Shown here one piece after another: positions 5,699-7,151 of a DNA stretch of 7,151 bases. Location: positions 1 through 7,151 of the forward strand of contig NZ_JAZDRH010000049.1 of assembly GCF_047470865.1 (NCBI RefSeq). Direction: 5' to 3'. Within the stretch, counting starts at the first letter, position 1. The number at the start of each line of letters is the position of its first letter. A program made the translations under genes and the position numbers. The DNA comes from JAZDRH01 sp047470865 (lineage in GTDB: Bacteria > Pseudomonadota > Gammaproteobacteria > Pseudomonadales > Pseudomonadaceae). The notes below the pieces were generated by a model. That model made no database searches, was not told the DNA's origin, and saw only the letters and a list, made by a program, of their open reading frames with translations.

Positions 5699-6880
5699 AT
5701 GACAGGACAACGTCCTTCGCTACTGCGTGTTATTGTTGCTTGCGCAATTTTATTATTGGTTGTGCATACATTAGGGCGGTTTATTTATACACCCATGCTG
5801 CCATGGTTGGTTAAAGATGGCCTGTTTAGTCTAAAACAAGGTTCGGATATTGCGGCATGGAACTATTTAGGCTATTTGATAGGCGCCTTAACAGCCATGC
5901 GTTGGTGTGCTTTAGGGCAGATCCAACGTATTTTACCCTGGGCATTGTTGGCGAGCGTTCTATCAACCTTGTTACAAACACAAGCCCAAACACCTGAAAC
6001 ACTGACAATCTTACGTCTAATTAATGGTATTACCAATGGTATTGTTTTTGTCCAAGCGCCTTCTTTGGTATTGGAATGGCTGGCTTGTCATGGAAGGGCT
6101 TATTTAAGTGGGTTGGTTTATTTAGGTGTAGGCTTTGGCTTAATTTTATCTAGTGCACTAGTTGCTGTGCCATCTGCCTATTTAGTAGGAGCAGACCGTT
6201 GGTGGCCAGCGGCATTAGTGGCGATTCCTTTAGCTTGGTGGGGGTATCGACAAATCGCCAATATTGATATGTCAGAGTTTCCAGATATTCCAGCGGCCAA
6301 GCCAAGCACAGAAAAAACAGTACTATTTGATCGAGCAAGCACACCATTATTTCTCTCTTATGCCGGTGCTGGGCTTGGCTATATCCTGCCTATGACCTAT
6401 CTACCAATGCTGGCGAGCATTGAGTTACCAGCTGATAGTTTTTTGATTAATGGTAGCTGGTTATTGGTTGCACTAGCGACTTTGCCAGCTCCTTGGATCT
6501 GGAATAAAGCAGGTAGCAAAATGGGAGATGCTAAAGCGCTGCGTTTAAACTATGTGATTCAATTTATAGGCGTTATTGCAGTATTGGTGTTGCCTGTCAG
6601 TATAGGTATTATTTTATGTGCCTTGCTAGTAGGTACTACCTTTTTGGGTACAGTATTGCTTACGCAGCGTCTAGCGCGCAGCTTACATCCTCACCAAGGT
6701 CCACGCTTATCAGCTGCTTTAGTAGCCTTATACAGCGTTACACAATTGGGAGGGCCTTGGTTAACCAGCCTTTGGTTAAATCAAGGTGGCAGCCTGTTGT
6801 TGGCTTTTAGCCTTGGAGCCGGTGCTTTATTTTGGGGGTTGATGATCTCTTTTCTGGTACCTAAAGAAAATGCTAAATGA
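5699..6880 (+). CDS. YbfB/YjiJ-family MFS transporter
   Basis: A 393-residue integral inner-membrane protein with about 12 hydrophobic segments, roughly at 10-30, 50-70, 78-95, 102-122, 135-157, 167-184, 215-238, 248-268, 284-300, 302-324, 338-358 and 366-387. A hydrophilic stretch at about 185-213 divides the two halves. The GRFIYTPMLPWL motif (26-37) after the first segment and AAWNYLGYLIGAL (52-64) are typical of the YbfB/YjiJ group (MFS_4), whose substrates are mostly unknown. An AAGAG ribosome site (5686-5690) lies eight bases before the ATG. It follows the monooxygenase gene by 84 nt with no good terminator between, so the pair may be one transcript. Import of a monooxygenase substrate or export of a toxic compound are both possible; the sequence does not decide. 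No frameshift is apparent. Confidence 0.92.
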   Translation: MTGQRPSLLRVIVACAILLLVVHTLGRFIYTPMLPWLVKDGLFSLKQGSDIAAWNYLGYLIGALTAMRWCALGQIQRILPWALLASVLSTLLQTQAQTPETLTILRLINGITNGIVFVQAPSLVLEWLACHGRAYLSGLVYLGVGFGLILSSALVAVPSAYLVGADRWWPAALVAIPLAWWGYRQIANIDMSEFPDIPAAKPSTEKTVLFDRASTPLFLSYAGAGLGYILPMTYLPMLASIELPADSFLINGSWLLVALATLPAPWIWNKAGSKMGDAKALRLNYVIQFIGVIAVLVLPVSIGIILCALLVGTTFLGTVLLTQRLARSLHPHQGPRLSAALVALYSVTQLGGPWLTSLWLNQGGSLLLAFSLGAGALFWGLMISFLVPKENAK

Positions 6881-6920
6881 GCCTATCAGCATCGAATGAT
6901 TTAATTTCATAGGCTCTTTA
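6874..6920 (+). terminator. Likely terminator after the MFS gene
   Basis: GAGCCTAT (6879-6886) pairs perfectly with ATAGGCTC (6909-6916). Allowing one bulged T (6878), TAAA (6874-6877) continues the helix with TTTA (6917-6920), about 12 pairs in all, around a 22-nt loop. The 5' arm overlaps the MFS stop codon. The T-rich tail is short (TTTACTC), and the long loop is atypical, so termination efficiency is uncertain. Confidence 0.5.
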
Positions 6921-7151
6921 CTCGTCGGCAAAATATGCCGTTTGTCCGATAAATAACCACACAAATAAGAATTGATCTCATTTGTGTGCGTTAATCCTAT
7001 TTTTTATTAAACTAATAATTAGGTCACATTATAAATAAATAGTAATTTACTAGGTAAAACAACTATAAAATATAAAAAACATCAGATAAAAACCTGCGTT
7101 CAGAATAATATATCAAAAAATTATAGATAAAAAAATATATTACCAGTTATT
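6881..7151. other. AT-rich gene-free region at the window's right edge
   Basis: No ORF, tRNA or other gene was recognised in this stretch. After the likely MFS terminator it contains CGGCA-aaata-TGCCG (6926-6940), a longer hairpin at 6958-6988 and a small dyad TTTAC-tag-GTAAA (7046-7058). From about 7000 onward it is almost entirely A and T, as expected of a promoter or boundary region of a gene beyond the window; no specific promoter can be supported. Confidence 0.6.
6958..6988 (-). terminator. 13-pair hairpin, possible terminator from the right
   Basis: CACACAAAT (6958-6966) pairs perfectly with ATTTGTGTG (6980-6988), and AGA (6968-6970) pairs with TCT (6976-6978) around loop ATTGA. The single intervening position (A6967/C6979) is a mismatch in plus-strand RNA but a G-U wobble in minus-strand RNA, so the fold is better on the minus strand. 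There it is followed by GTTATTTATC. It could terminate a gene entering from the right, or act in both directions, with TTTTTT at 7000-7005 on the plus side. Confidence 0.35.

Noticed and set aside
6616..6810. Plus-strand alternative frame inside the MFS gene (64 codons)
   Set aside because: It overlaps membrane segments of the intact transporter in another frame and has no supporting start signal.

Overview
This 7.15 kb window is a chromosomal segment, by all appearances ordinary, from a low-to-moderate GC gammaproteobacterium. Eight protein genes are supported. Five (ygjP, kbp, yrfG, nudE, cysQ) resemble the Escherichia coli proteins of those names along their full length. The arrangement of yrfG divergent from a tight nudE-cysQ pair is the one I recall from Pseudomonas. 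I therefore infer a low-GC member of Pseudomonadales, but I could not test this. No mobile element, CRISPR array, tRNA, rRNA or phage gene was recognised.

Layout. Positions 1-335 are AT-rich and hold no convincing gene, only palindromes and a potentially structured leader. Next come two forward genes 18 nt apart: ygjP (SprT-like zinc metallopeptidase-type protein) and kbp (BON + LysM protein). A 206-nt gap with several stem-loops separates kbp from the convergent yrfG. yrfG (HAD nucleotidase, minus) diverges from nudE-cysQ (plus), whose stop and start codons share one base. cysQ runs tail-to-tail into a minus-strand LysR regulator, and the two reading frames overlap by 12 bp. The LysR gene diverges from a nitronate monooxygenase gene, followed after 84 nt by a YbfB/YjiJ-type MFS transporter. 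The last 271 nt are AT-rich, with a probable terminator and further inverted repeats but no gene.

How the genes fit together. YrfG, NudE and CysQ all act on nucleotides: IMP/GMP, ADP-linked dinucleotides and sugars, and 3'-phosphoadenosine 5'-phosphate. They form a housekeeping module of nucleotide clean-up and sulfur assimilation. The LysR, nitronate monooxygenase and MFS genes look like a small regulator-enzyme-transporter cassette. The 112-bp region between the LysR and monooxygenase genes carries a 17-bp dyad and three CTTAA repeats spaced 21 and 10 bp apart, which is the best regulatory signal in the window.

For kbp, nudE and the monooxygenase gene, the longest open frame overextends the protein. 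Better starts, each with a well-placed Shine-Dalgarno sequence, lie at 873, 2252 and 4559. I see no clear evidence of a wholly new system. The most useful leads are the LysR cassette and its operator, and the structured leader of ygjP.
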